Of a DNA stretch of 64,000 nt, positions 8,882 to 17,856 are shown one piece after another. The stretch comes from Gammaproteobacteria bacterium (lineage in GTDB: Bacteria; Pseudomonadota; Gammaproteobacteria; Competibacterales; Competibacteraceae): positions 124,001 through 188,000 of the forward strand of contig JACKNC010000002.1 of assembly GCA_024235095.1 (NCBI GenBank). The letters run 5' to 3'. Under the pieces are notes generated by a model. It was not told where the DNA came from, did not search any database, and saw only the letters and a program-made list of their open reading frames with translations. The first letter of the stretch is position 1; each line of letters begins with the position of its first letter. The translations under genes and the position numbers were made by a program.

Positions 8882-10750
8882 ATGAACGCCGTGGTTCACG
8901 CCAAGGCTGAAAGTCGCCATTTACTATCCGGCAACGAAGCCGTCGCCCGCGCTGCCTGGGAAGCCGGTGTTCGCGTCGCCGCCGCCTACCCCGGCACTCC
9001 CGCCACCGAAATTCTGGAATACATCGCCCTCTATCCTGACATCTACTCCGAATGGTCGGTCAATGAAAAAGTGGCGGTGGAAGTCGCCATCGGCGCTTCC
9101 CTGGCCGGATCGCGCGCCCTGGCGGCGATGAAACACGTCGGTATGAACGTCGCCTCGGACGCCTTCATGACGCAATCGCTGGCTGGCGTGGTCGGCGGTC
9201 TGGTGATCGTGGTCGCTGACGATGTCGGTCTATCTTCCTCGCAGAATGAGCAAGATTCGCGCTACTGGGGCCGGTTTGGCCACCTACCGATTCTGGAGCC
9301 TGCCGATTCTCAGGAAGCTTACGATCTGGCCAAGCGCGCTTTTACTCTCTCGGAAGAATACGAAACCCCGGTCATCGTGCGCATGACCACGCGCGTCTGC
9401 CATGTCAAAGCCATGGTGACCTTTGCCGGTGAACGAATCGAACGGCCCGCCGCTGGCTTCCAGAAAAATCCCCAACGCTGGGTGATGACTCCGGCGAACG
9501 CCAAGCCCCGATTACCGCTCATGCATCAGCGCGATCAGGTCTTGCGCGCGGCCTCCGAAATCAGCGACCTTAACGAAATCTCCATGGGCAGCGACCGGCG
9601 GATGGGCTTTGTCACCTCCGGTCCAGCCTTCATGCATGTCCGCGAAACCTTCCCGAACGCTCCGGTGTTCAAACTTGGCTTCAGTCACCCAGCTCCGCTG
9701 GACCGGATTCGCGCTTTTGCTGGCGAGGTAGATACGCTGGTCGTCGTCGAGGAAACCGAACCCTTGCTGGAAACCGAACTCTGCGCTGCGGGTCTCGCCG
9801 TACATGGCAAGGACATTCTGCCTCGCTTTGGCGAATTGACTCCCAGCGTACTCCGTCCGGCCATCAAGCCACTGCTTGGCGAGCCTTATTCTGTCCCAGA
9901 TCGCCGCCAGGCCGATGTGTTTCCTCGTCCGCCGACCATGTGCGCCTCCTGTCCGCACCTGGGTCCCTACTTTGCTCTCTCCCATATCCGCAATCTCAAC
10001 ATCATCGGCGACATCGGCTGCTACACGCTGGGCGCTGGCCATCCCTGGAATGCCCTGGATACCTGCATTTCCATGGGCGCATCGTTAAGCATGGCCCACG
10101 GCATGGACAAGGGCCGCGGAGAATCCGACGAGAAAAAACACATTGTTGCGGTGATTGGCGATTCGACCTTCCTGCACATGGGTATGCAGGGCCTGCTGAA
10201 CATGATTTACAACCGGGGCAACGTCACGGTGCTGCTCCTCGATAACCGCTCGGTGGGCATGACCGGCGGCCAGGAAAATCCCGGCACGGGAGAAAATCTG
10301 CATGGCCTGCCTGCGCCTCGCGTCGATTTCGCCAAACTGGCCGAAGCCCTGGGCGTCCGTCCTGAGCGCATCCGCAGGGTCGATCCCTACGAACTGCCCA
10401 CGATGGTCAAGCTGGTGCGGGAAGAGACCAAAATGGAAGAACCCTCGGTCATTATCACTAACCGCCCTTGCTCACTGACCGACCGCTTCGAGCGTTTCAA
10501 GCCTTACGAAGTGATCGACGACAAATGCACCGGTTGCGGCAACTGCATCGACCTGGGTTGTCCCGCCATCTTTGTTTCCCACCGCGAAACGGTGACCGCC
10601 AAGAGCGGCAAGGCTAAGGAACTGGTCTTCGCCCGCATCGACGCCAACGCCTGCACCGGTTGCCACATGTGCGTCGAGACCTGCGCTCCTGAGGCGATTG
10701 TCCAACCCCAGCCGACGACCCGCACCATCCGGATTCATCCTCATGGCTGA
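8882..10750 (+). CDS. iorA: Indolepyruvate ferredoxin oxidoreductase, alpha subunit
   Basis: IorA with IorB oxidatively decarboxylates aryl-pyruvates (indolepyruvate, phenylpyruvate) to aryl-acetyl-CoA with ferredoxin as acceptor. The 622-residue protein has the pyrimidine-type domain first (GNEAVARAAWEAGVRVAAAY PGTPATEI, residues about 18-45). The TPP-binding core follows (GDIGCYTLGAGHPWNALDT, then VIGDSTFLHMGMQG and LLLDNRSVGMTGGQENPGTG). Two C-terminal [4Fe-4S] sites close it: CTGCGNCIDLGCP and CTGCHMCVETCAP. It starts at an ATG 129 bases after the previous gene and overlaps iorB by eight bases, implying coupled translation. The downstream liv operon and paaK support a role in aromatic amino acid catabolism. 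Confidence 0.95.
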   Translation: MNAVVHAKAESRHLLSGNEAVARAAWEAGVRVAAAYPGTPATEILEYIALYPDIYSEWSVNEKVAVEVAIGASLAGSRALAAMKHVGMNVASDAFMTQSLAGVVGGLVIVVADDVGLSSSQNEQDSRYWGRFGHLPILEPADSQEAYDLAKRAFTLSEEYETPVIVRMTTRVCHVKAMVTFAGERIERPAAGFQKNPQRWVMTPANAKPRLPLMHQRDQVLRAASEISDLNEISMGSDRRMGFVTSGPAFMHVRETFPNAPVFKLGFSHPAPLDRIRAFAGEVDTLVVVEETEPLLETELCAAGLAVHGKDILPRFGELTPSVLRPAIKPLLGEPYSVPDRRQADVFPRPPTMCASCPHLGPYFALSHIRNLNIIGDIGCYTLGAGHPWNALDTCISMGASLSMAHGMDKGRGESDEKKHIVAVIGDSTFLHMGMQGLLNMIYNRGNVTVLLLDNRSVGMTGGQENPGTGENLHGLPAPRVDFAKLAEALGVRPERIRRVDPYELPTMVKLVREETKMEEPSVIITNRPCSLTDRFERFKPYEVIDDKCTGCGNCIDLGCPAIFVSHRETVTAKSGKAKELVFARIDANACTGCHMCVETCAPEAIVQPQPTTRTIRIHPHG

Positions 10751-11342
10751 AGGTATTACCAACATTCTTGTGGTCGGCATCGGTGGCCAGGGCGTGATGA
10801 CCGCTGCGGAAATGCTGGCGCGCACCGCCCTGAACCAGGGTTTCGATGTCAAGAAAACCGAAGTCGCGGGCATGGCCCAGCGCGGCGGCGTCGTATCCTC
10901 GCATGTGCGTTTCGGCGCGAAGGTCTATTCGCCACAGATCGACCCCGGCGAGGCGGACCTGCTCATTGGCTTCGAAGCCGCCGAAGCGTTGCGCTGGCTG
11001 CCCCACTTACGCCCGACCGGGATCGCTATGGTCAATACTTTGCGCTTGGCCCCGCCGGTAGTTTCCGCCGGTTTGTATGACTACCCCGCTGATCCTATCG
11101 CCGATTTGGTCGCGTCCGGTGTTGAAGTCCACGCCTTTGACGCCGGCGCGATTGCGGATGGATTGGGCAATGCCAAACTGGTGAACACCATCATGCTGGG
11201 CGCGATCAGCGATCATCTGCCCTTTCCCGCTGAAGTGTTGAAAGAATGCATTATTGAGGGTTTTCGCGCTTACAAGCCCAAACTGGTCGATATCAATGCC
11301 CAGGCTTTTGACGCGGGCCGCACAGCGGGACAGGCTGCTTAA
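10743..11342 (+). CDS. iorB: Indolepyruvate ferredoxin oxidoreductase, beta subunit
   Basis: IorB is the gamma-type domain partner of IorA and completes the aryl-pyruvate oxidoreductase. The 199-residue protein has the nucleotide-binding-like opening NILVVGIGGQGVMTAAEMLA, then KKTEVAGMAQRGGVVSSHVR, and the family's later segment VNTIMLGAISDHLPFP. The ATG at 10743 lies inside the last codons of iorA, so the two genes overlap by eight bases; the frame is open further upstream, but the family begins here. It is followed after 55 bases by a liv-type binding-protein gene with its own strong ribosome site. Confidence 0.94.
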   Translation: MAEGITNILVVGIGGQGVMTAAEMLARTALNQGFDVKKTEVAGMAQRGGVVSSHVRFGAKVYSPQIDPGEADLLIGFEAAEALRWLPHLRPTGIAMVNTLRLAPPVVSAGLYDYPADPIADLVASGVEVHAFDAGAIADGLGNAKLVNTIMLGAISDHLPFPAEVLKECIIEGFRAYKPKLVDINAQAFDAGRTAGQAA

Positions 11343-11397
11343 ACCCTTCTATGTTTTGCCGTAACACAAGTTACTTCAATGTGTTGGAGGAATAGAA

Positions 11398-12540
11398 ATG
11401 CTAATACAAAGATTACTAAGAATTTTTATCGCCATAATGCTACTCGTCGGTGTCAACGGGGTCAGTGCCGCCGAACCGATCAAAGTCGGTACATTCCTGA
11501 CTGTCACGGGTCCCGCTTCATTCTTGGGCGACCCCGAATTGAAAACCCTGCAAATGGTCATTGAAGACCTCAATGCTAAGGGCGGGTTGAATGGACGGAA
11601 AATTGAACTTGTGCACTATGACACGGGCGGTAATGCCCGCGAGGCTCTGAACTTTGTCAAGCGCCTGATCCAGAAAGACCAGGTTGATCTGATCGTCGGC
11701 GGCACCACCTCAGGCGATTCGCTGGCCGTCATCCCCGAAGTCGAGAAGGCCCGTATTCCGCTGATCTCTCTAGCGGGCGCGGTTGAAATTATCGAACCAG
11801 TGCGCAAATGGGTCTTCAAAGTCGCTCACACCGACCGCATGGCTGCCGCTAAAATTTTCGAGGATCTGCGTAAGCGGGGTCTGAACAAGGTCGCGCTGAT
11901 CACCGGCGATGGCGGTTTCGACAAATCCGGTCGGGCACAGATCCTCAAACTGGCTCCGGAATATGGCATGACCCTGGTTGCTGACGAATCCTATGGTAAC
12001 AAGGATACGGACATGACCACCCAACTGACCAAGATTCGCGCTACTGACGCTCAGGCGATCATCAACTTTGGTTTTGGCCAGGCCCCGGCCATTGTGACCA
12101 AAAACATCAAGCAACTGGGTATTGACCTGCCGGTCTACCAGTCGCACGGCGTCGCCTCAAAGACCTTTATTGATTTGGCGGGCGAAGCAGCGGAAGGGGT
12201 GCGTCTGCCCGCCGCAGCATTAGTAGTTGCTGAGCAACTACCGGATACCGATCCACAGAAACCCGTATTACTGGCGTATAAGAAAGAGTACGAAGCCAAG
12301 CATGGCCCTGTATCTACTTTTGGCGGCCACGCCTATGACGGGATCATGATCGCCGCTGAAGCGATTAAGCGCGCGGGTGGAACCGACAAAGCCAAGATGC
12401 GCGATGAAATTGAAAAAATTTCGGGCTTCATCGGCACCGCCGGGGTCTTCAACATGACCCCGGAAGATCACATGGGCCTGAATCTGGATGCCTTCAAGAT
12501 GGTGGAAATCCGCGACGGCGCTTGGAAGATCGTTGAATAA
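11398..12540 (+). CDS. livK: Periplasmic substrate-binding protein, LivK type
   Basis: This 380-residue type I periplasmic binding protein opens with a clear signal peptide (LLRIFIAIMLLVGVNGVSA, cleavage before AEPIKVG). GGAGG lies about ten bases before its ATG. Family features include the N-lobe start IKVGTFLTVTGPASFLGDPE, the hinge-region VDLIVGGTTSGDSLAVIPEV and the C-terminal FGGHAYDGIMIAAEAI. It is the first gene of a complete five-gene livKHMGF operon that follows iorAB, so an aromatic amino acid or aryl acid ligand is a reasonable inference; the sequence alone does not show it. Confidence 0.9.
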   Translation: MLIQRLLRIFIAIMLLVGVNGVSAAEPIKVGTFLTVTGPASFLGDPELKTLQMVIEDLNAKGGLNGRKIELVHYDTGGNAREALNFVKRLIQKDQVDLIVGGTTSGDSLAVIPEVEKARIPLISLAGAVEIIEPVRKWVFKVAHTDRMAAAKIFEDLRKRGLNKVALITGDGGFDKSGRAQILKLAPEYGMTLVADESYGNKDTDMTTQLTKIRATDAQAIINFGFGQAPAIVTKNIKQLGIDLPVYQSHGVASKTFIDLAGEAAEGVRLPAAALVVAEQLPDTDPQKPVLLAYKKEYEAKHGPVSTFGGHAYDGIMIAAEAIKRAGGTDKAKMRDEIEKISGFIGTAGVFNMTPEDHMGLNLDAFKMVEIRDGAWKIVE

Positions 12541-12549
12541 CCCCTGTCA

Positions 12550-13425
12550 ATGCTCGAACAGATTTTCCAGTTCCTGGTCACTGGCATTACGGTCGGCTCC
12601 ATTTACGCCCTGGTAGGATTGGGCTTTGCCCTGATCTATAACGCCTCAGACGTGGTGAACTTCGCCCAGGGCGAATTCGTGATGCTGGGAGCCATGACCG
12701 CGATTGCGCTGTTAGGGGCGGGTTTGCCCCTGGCGCTGGCGGCCATTGCGGCAACGTTGCTTACGGCGCTGACCGGTCTGTTGCTGGAGCGTTGCGCCAT
12801 TGAACCGGCGCGCGGCGCGTCGGTTGTCACGACGATTATCATCACCATCGGCGCAGCGATCTTCCTGCGTGGAGCCGCTTCGCTGCTCTGGGGCAAAAAT
12901 TCTCTTCCCCTGCCGGCTTTTTCCGGTAACGAACCCATTAATTTGGGCGGTGCGACTCTGCTCCCGCAAAGCCTGTGGGTGCTGGGAGGTACGGTGCTAT
13001 TGGTCGGATTGACGCGCGCCTTTTTGAATCGCACGCTGCTCGGCAAGGCGCTGCTGGCGTGCTCTTTCAATCCAGCCGCGGCGCAACTGGTCGGAATCAA
13101 CGTCAAAGTCATGCTGCGGCTAGCCTATGGACTGTCCGCCGGTCTGGGCGCTATTGCCGGCATTCTGGCGGCGCCGATTACTTTCAGTTCCTACGAGGCC
13201 GGAATCATGCTCGGTCTCAAAGGATTTTCCGCCGCTATTGTCGGCGGGATTGGCAACCCGATGGGCGCAGTCGCCGGTGGCCTGCTGCTTGGCGTTCTGG
13301 AAGCGCTGGGCGCGGGGCTGATCTCTTCCGGCTACAAGGATGCCATCGCTTTTGTGTTCGTGCTGATGGTGCTGTTTTTTGAACCCACCGGGTTATTTGG
13401 CCATAAGATCGCTGAACGGGTTTGA
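12550..13425 (+). CDS. livH: Branched-chain amino acid-type ABC permease, LivH
   Basis: LivH is one of two inner-membrane pore subunits. The 291-residue protein is hydrophobic throughout, with about eight predicted spans. It shows the family motifs ITVGSIYALVGLGFALIYNA, VVNFAQGEFVMLGA near the start, and GLKGFSAAIVGGIGNPMGAV in the cytoplasmic loop contacting the ATPase. It starts nine bases after the binding-protein gene without a strong ribosome site and is followed after 13 bases by livM. It belongs to the complete operon spanning about 11.4-16 kb. Confidence 0.92.
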   Translation: MLEQIFQFLVTGITVGSIYALVGLGFALIYNASDVVNFAQGEFVMLGAMTAIALLGAGLPLALAAIAATLLTALTGLLLERCAIEPARGASVVTTIIITIGAAIFLRGAASLLWGKNSLPLPAFSGNEPINLGGATLLPQSLWVLGGTVLLVGLTRAFLNRTLLGKALLACSFNPAAAQLVGINVKVMLRLAYGLSAGLGAIAGILAAPITFSSYEAGIMLGLKGFSAAIVGGIGNPMGAVAGGLLLGVLEALGAGLISSGYKDAIAFVFVLMVLFFEPTGLFGHKIAERV

Positions 13426-13438
13426 TAGGAAAGGAATC

Positions 13439-14422
13439 ATGCGATTGGCCGGTTTTCTCGTCTTCGCCGCTGTAGTGCTTCTACTGCCGGTTCTGTTTCC
13501 GAACAATTATTTCGTCACCGTCGTCGGCGTCGCCGCCGGTCTGCATGTCATTCTCGCCGTGGGCCTCAATCTGCTGATGGGCTATGCCGGGCAGATTTCC
13601 CTCGGTCATGCGGCGTTCTTCGGCATGGGCGGTTACGCTTCAGCGATTCTGACCACACACTTCGATTGGCCGGGCTGGCTGGCCCTACTGGCGGGTCTGC
13701 TGGTCGCCGGAACCATTGCCTGGTTACTAGCCCGGCCTATTCTCCGTCTACGTGGACACTATCTGGCCATGGCGACTCTGGGTTTTGGCATCATTATCCA
13801 TGTCATCCTGGTGCAGGCGACGGAATGGACCGGGGGACCGGACGGTCTGGGAAGCATCCCGCCCCTGAATTTGTTAGGTTGGACAATAGACAACGATGCG
13901 CAATGGTACTGGGTCATTGCCGCTGCTATGCTGCTGGTCATCTGGCTGTCACTGAATATCGTTGATTCCCGGATCGGTCGCGCCCTGCGTGCGGTGCGCG
14001 GCTCCGAACTCGCCGCCCAAATGATGGGGATTGACACGGCCCACGCCAAAACGCAGGTCTTCGTAGTATCCGCTTTATTCGCCGCCTTCGCTGGCAGTTT
14101 ATTCGCTCATCAGCAAGCCTTTGTCAGCCCGGATTCCTTCAGCCTTATGGTTTCCGTGGAACTGGTGACTATGGTGGTATTAGGTGGCATAGCCTCGACT
14201 TTCGGCGCAGCGTGTGGCGCAATTGCGCTGACGCTGCTGCACGAGGGGCTGGTCGTTTTCGAGGATTACGAAATGATCATCCACGGTGGACTGTTAATGG
14301 CTGTCATGATTTTTCTGCCCCAAGGATTGTTCGTGGGGTTGACGCAGGGAATACAGCGAAGTTGGTCATGGATCGTCTTAGGACGTGGTGCGAAAGCGCA
14401 GCGTAATTCAGCAGTTTCATGA
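13439..14422 (+). CDS. livM: Branched-chain amino acid-type ABC permease, LivM
   Basis: LivM is the second pore subunit of this transporter. The frame is open from 13379, but the ATG at 13439 has AGGAAAGGA before it and gives a 327-residue product of normal LivM length. Motifs are GLNLLMGYAGQISLGHAAFF, RLRGHYLAMATLGFGIIIH and the coupling-loop AFAGSLFAHQQAFVSPDSFS followed by VLGGIASTFGA. The stop overlaps the livG start in an ATGA arrangement, so the two are translationally coupled. Confidence 0.92.
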   Translation: MRLAGFLVFAAVVLLLPVLFPNNYFVTVVGVAAGLHVILAVGLNLLMGYAGQISLGHAAFFGMGGYASAILTTHFDWPGWLALLAGLLVAGTIAWLLARPILRLRGHYLAMATLGFGIIIHVILVQATEWTGGPDGLGSIPPLNLLGWTIDNDAQWYWVIAAAMLLVIWLSLNIVDSRIGRALRAVRGSELAAQMMGIDTAHAKTQVFVVSALFAAFAGSLFAHQQAFVSPDSFSLMVSVELVTMVVLGGIASTFGAACGAIALTLLHEGLVVFEDYEMIIHGGLLMAVMIFLPQGLFVGLTQGIQRSWSWIVLGRGAKAQRNSAVS

Positions 14423-15210
14423 TGACTTCTGATCCTTCCAACCTGCTGACTGTGGAAGCCCTTGAGCAAAGCTTCGGCGGCGTCATGGCCCTCGCCGGCG
14501 TCAGTTTCCAAACCCCGGAAAACCTGATTTACGCCATCATCGGACCCAACGGCGCGGGCAAAACCACCCTCTTCAACGTCCTGTGCGGCTTCTACCAGCC
14601 CACCGCCGGTTCCCTGCGCTTCAACGGCCACGAACTGCGCGGCATGCCTCCGCACCGCATCGCTGCGCTCGGCATCGCCCGCACCTTCCAGAACCTGCAA
14701 CTGTTTTTCAACATGACTGTCCTGGAAAACGTCATGGTCGGCTGCCACTTGCGCGCCAAAACCGGGCTGCTCGCTGCCGCACTCCGCCTCCCCCGCGTAT
14801 GCCGCGAAGAACGGCAACTCTGCGCCTGGGCCGCTGAAGCTTTGGAATTGTGCGAACTCTCCGACCGCGCCGGACAACCCGCCGGCGCCCTGCCCTACGG
14901 CCTGATGAAACGAGTCGAAATTGCCCGCGCCCTGGCGGCCAAACCCTGGCTCTTGTTGCTGGACGAACCCGCTGCTGGTCTCAATGACACCGAAACCATG
15001 GCGCTGCGCGACCTGATCGCCCGCATCCGCGCGACCGGCATTACAGTGCTTCTGGTCGAACATCATATGCCACTGGTCATGAGCATCTCGGATCGTCTGC
15101 TGGTGCTCGATTACGGCAGCGTCCTAGCCGAAGGCTCGCCCGCAGAGATTCAAGCGAATCCCCGCGTCATTGCCGCCTATCTGGGAGGAGCGGTGCAATA
15201 TGCGGTTTGA
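14419..15210 (+). CDS. livG: Branched-chain amino acid-type ABC ATPase, LivG
   Basis: LivG is one of the paired ATPases driving uptake. The 263-residue protein has Walker A GPNGAGKTT, a Q-loop in IARTFQNLQLFFNMTVLENV, a poorly conserved signature region (LPYGLMKRVEIARAL instead of LSGGQ, normal for LivG), Walker B LLLLDEPAAGL and the H-loop LLVEHHM. It overlaps livM by four bases and livF by eleven, in keeping with a tightly coupled operon. Its start doublet MM leaves a one-codon ambiguity. Confidence 0.93.
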   Translation: MMTSDPSNLLTVEALEQSFGGVMALAGVSFQTPENLIYAIIGPNGAGKTTLFNVLCGFYQPTAGSLRFNGHELRGMPPHRIAALGIARTFQNLQLFFNMTVLENVMVGCHLRAKTGLLAAALRLPRVCREERQLCAWAAEALELCELSDRAGQPAGALPYGLMKRVEIARALAAKPWLLLLDEPAAGLNDTETMALRDLIARIRATGITVLLVEHHMPLVMSISDRLLVLDYGSVLAEGSPAEIQANPRVIAAYLGGAVQYAV

Positions 15211-15982
15211 TGATAAGCGTCCGGCGCTGGATTCCAGGCAGCAGGCAGTAAAAGAAAAGCCTACTGATGCGCCCTTGCTGGAAGTTAGCCACTTGCACGG
15301 TCGCTATGGGCCGGTGCAGGTCATCGATGGTATCAGCCTGAGTGTTCACACTGGTGAACTGGTAGCTTTGGTCGGCGGCAACGGCGCGGGAAAAACCACC
15401 CTGCTGCATACCCTGTCTGGCTTGCATCCGCCCAGCGCTGGGACCATCCGCTTCGCCGGCAATGACATCACGCACTGGCCCGCGCACCGCATTGTTACCG
15501 CCGGTATTTGCCAGGTGCCGGAGGGTCGCCAGGTATTTGCTCCACTCAGCGTCGAGGACAATCTACGCTTGGGCGCTTATCGCCAGCATCATGACGCCAA
15601 CTGGGTACGGAAGGAAATGGAGCGGGTTTACCATCTCTTTCCGATTCTCCAGGAACGCCGCCAGCAACTGGCCGGCACGCTATCGGGCGGTCAGCAACAA
15701 ATGTTGGCTATTGGCCGCGCTCTGCTCGGACGGCCACGCCTGTTACTGCTGGACGAACCTTCGATGGGTTTGGCCCCCTTGCTGGTTGACGAGATTTGCC
15801 GGGTAATCGTCGAACTGAATGCCGAGGGCGTCACCATTCTGCTGGTCGAGCAAAACGCCCGCGCGGCCCTGGCTATTGCCGGGCGCGGCTATATTCTGGA
15901 AACCGGTCGTATTGTCAAAACCGCGCCCGCCGCAGACTTGCTAGCCGATGACGATGTGCGCCGGGCTTATTTAGGATATTAA
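15200..15982 (+). CDS. livF: Branched-chain amino acid-type ABC ATPase, LivF
   Basis: LivF is the second ATPase. The chosen ATG at 15200 follows GGAGGAG at 15184-15190 and gives 260 residues; the frame is open to 15170. Motifs are Walker A GGNGAGKTT, AGICQVPEGRQVFAPLSVED (the LivF-specific PEGR segment), signature LSGGQQQM, Walker B LLLDEPSMGLAP and LLVEQNARAAL. The N-terminus carries about 25 extra polar residues before the ABC domain. The gene ends 19 bases before a CBS-domain gene, which is probably in the same transcript. Confidence 0.92.
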   Translation: MRFDDKRPALDSRQQAVKEKPTDAPLLEVSHLHGRYGPVQVIDGISLSVHTGELVALVGGNGAGKTTLLHTLSGLHPPSAGTIRFAGNDITHWPAHRIVTAGICQVPEGRQVFAPLSVEDNLRLGAYRQHHDANWVRKEMERVYHLFPILQERRQQLAGTLSGGQQQMLAIGRALLGRPRLLLLDEPSMGLAPLLVDEICRVIVELNAEGVTILLVEQNARAALAIAGRGYILETGRIVKTAPAADLLADDDVRRAYLGY

Positions 15983-16001
15983 GAGTGGAAACAGGTGAAT
16001 C

Positions 16002-16667
16002 ATGTATGTAGACCGGATTATGACTCGCGGGGTATTGCAGGTCACTGAAGACACGCGCTTGCCGCAATTGGCGGCTTTGATGCGGGATCATCATATTCGC
16101 CATCTGCCGGTTGCGCGCGAAGGTCATTTGGTAGGACTCGTTACCTCACACGATCTGGAGCGCGTCTCCCCCTCCCCCATTACCACGCTCTCTGTGGGCG
16201 AGGCCAACTATCTGCTCGGCAAGCTTACAGCTGCTAAGGTGATGCGCGCTAAAGTCATCACTTGCACCCCGGATACCCTGGTCGAAGAAGCCGCCCGTCT
16301 GCTGCGTCAGGAAAAGATCGGCTGTTTGCCCGTCGTTGAGAGCAACGGGCAACTGGTTGGCATCCTTACCCATGAGGATGTGCTTGATTTTTTTCTGGAG
16401 ATCACCGGCTGCATGATGGAGGACGCAACGCGCATTACCGTGCATCTGCCCGATGCCACCGGGCAGTTAAGCCGGTTGTTGACCCAGATCAACGAAGCCG
16501 GCGGCTACATTGCCACCGTTGTTTCACCCCTGCATCCTGATCAAACTGGCCTGCGGATCGCCGTAGTCCGCTATCGTGCCGCTGATCCTTCCGCCCTGAA
16601 TCAACATCTGCGCGATCTTGGCTATGATTTGCTGACTGAAACGCTGCCATTGGTAAGAAAGCAGTAG
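16002..16667 (+). CDS. CBS-pair and ACT-like regulatory protein (AcuB type)
   Basis: This 221-residue soluble protein has two CBS motifs: residues about 1-55 (VDRIMTRGVLQVTEDTRLPQ, IRHLPVAREGHLVGLVTSHD) and about 75-130 (AAKVMRAKVITCTPDTLVEE, IGCLPVVESNGQLVGILTHE). An ACT-like C-terminal domain follows (RITVHLPDATGQLSRLLTQI onward). Such proteins bind adenine nucleotides and amino acids and regulate neighbouring enzymes or transporters. It follows livF by 19 bases and precedes the AlbA_2 gene by four. A role as nucleotide-sensing partner of the aromatic keto-acid pathway is inference from position; similar CBS/ACT genes often sit with iorAB and paaK. Confidence 0.85.
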   Translation: MYVDRIMTRGVLQVTEDTRLPQLAALMRDHHIRHLPVAREGHLVGLVTSHDLERVSPSPITTLSVGEANYLLGKLTAAKVMRAKVITCTPDTLVEEAARLLRQEKIGCLPVVESNGQLVGILTHEDVLDFFLEITGCMMEDATRITVHLPDATGQLSRLLTQINEAGGYIATVVSPLHPDQTGLRIAVVRYRAADPSALNQHLRDLGYDLLTETLPLVRKQ

Positions 16668-16671
16668 CGCC

Positions 16672-17856
16672 ATGCTGACCCGTGACCAGCTTTCCTCCCT
16701 GTTGATCGATCTGGAATCAGATCGCGTTGAAAGGACGACATCGACTGGCAAAACCGATAAATTTGGTGAAGCGATCTGCGCCTTTGCCAACGACCTGTCC
16801 CATCACCGACAGCCGGGCTATCTCCTCATCGGTGTTAAGGACAACGGCCAGTTATCTGGACTCACTGTTACCGATGAACTGTTAAAAAACCTGGGCGCTA
16901 TCCGCTCGGATGGCAATGTATTACCACAACCGGTTATGAATGTTGCCCGATTTGGTTTTGATGATGGTGATATCGCCGTAGTTGAAGTGGTCCCATCCGA
17001 CCTACCTCCGGTGCGCTATAAAGGTCGGGTCTGGATCCGTGTTGGGCCACGCCGGGCCATCGCTAGCGAACAGGAAGAGCGTATTCTGACTGAACGGCGT
17101 GTCGCTTCAGCGCGATCTTTTGATGCCCGCCATTGTTCGGAAAGTAAGCTCAACGACTTGGCGCTTGGACAATTCGAAGCCTATCGTCATCAGGCGGTTG
17201 ACCTGGAAACGATCACCGCCAATCAGCGGTCGATTGATCAGCAACTGGCCTCACTGCATTTTTTTAATCCTGAACAACATTGCCCAACCTATGCCGGTAT
17301 TCTGCTTTTTGGCAAAAATCCCCGCTACTTTTTGCCGGGCGCTTATGTGCAATATTTGCAATTACCCGGCGCTGATTTAACTGACCTTCCCGAAGATCAG
17401 ACGGAAATATCGGGTGATTTGCCATCTGTGCTGCGCGAACTAGAGTTTCGCACCAGAACTTTGACGCAAAACAGGCTTCAATCCACTCACGGATTTCAGG
17501 AAAAAATCCTTCCTGACTATCCTGAATGGGCGCTCCGTGAATTACTGATGAATGCGGTCATGCATCGCGATTACGACAGCAATACGCCTGTTCGTTTCTA
17601 TGTATTCAGTGATCATATCGAAATCATGAACCCTGGCGGCTTATATGGAGAAGCAACACGCGAGAATTTTCCAACTCGCAACAGCTATCGAAATCCGATC
17701 ATCGCTGAGTCCATGAAGGTATTAGGGTTTGTTAATCGCTTTGGGTACGGGGTGCAACGTGCGCAGTCACTCCTGGAGGCTAATGGTAACCAGCCTGCCG
17801 AATTTGAATTTGACCAACACTCGGTATTGGTCAAAATCAGCCGGAGATCTGTATGA
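16672..17856 (+). CDS. AlbA_2 (Schlafen-type) domain protein with C-terminal HATPase-like domain
   Basis: This 394-residue protein has an N-terminal AlbA_2/Schlafen-type domain at about residues 15-140. It is recognisable by KFGEAICAFANDLSHHRQPG, YLLIGVKDNGQLSGL and the WIRVGPRRAIASEQEE segment. The C-terminal half holds a GHKL-like ATP-binding module (LRELLMNAVMHRDYD, HIEIMNPGGLYG, NRFGYGVQRAQ). Proteins with this architecture are usually annotated as transcriptional regulators, and some occur in defence loci. Its stop overlaps the ParA-like gene in an ATGA, so the pair is coupled. The pair interrupts an otherwise metabolic cluster and has somewhat lower GC than its neighbours. The function is unknown. 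Confidence 0.82.
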   Translation: MLTRDQLSSLLIDLESDRVERTTSTGKTDKFGEAICAFANDLSHHRQPGYLLIGVKDNGQLSGLTVTDELLKNLGAIRSDGNVLPQPVMNVARFGFDDGDIAVVEVVPSDLPPVRYKGRVWIRVGPRRAIASEQEERILTERRVASARSFDARHCSESKLNDLALGQFEAYRHQAVDLETITANQRSIDQQLASLHFFNPEQHCPTYAGILLFGKNPRYFLPGAYVQYLQLPGADLTDLPEDQTEISGDLPSVLRELEFRTRTLTQNRLQSTHGFQEKILPDYPEWALRELLMNAVMHRDYDSNTPVRFYVFSDHIEIMNPGGLYGEATRENFPTRNSYRNPIIAESMKVLGFVNRFGYGVQRAQSLLEANGNQPAEFEFDQHSVLVKISRRSV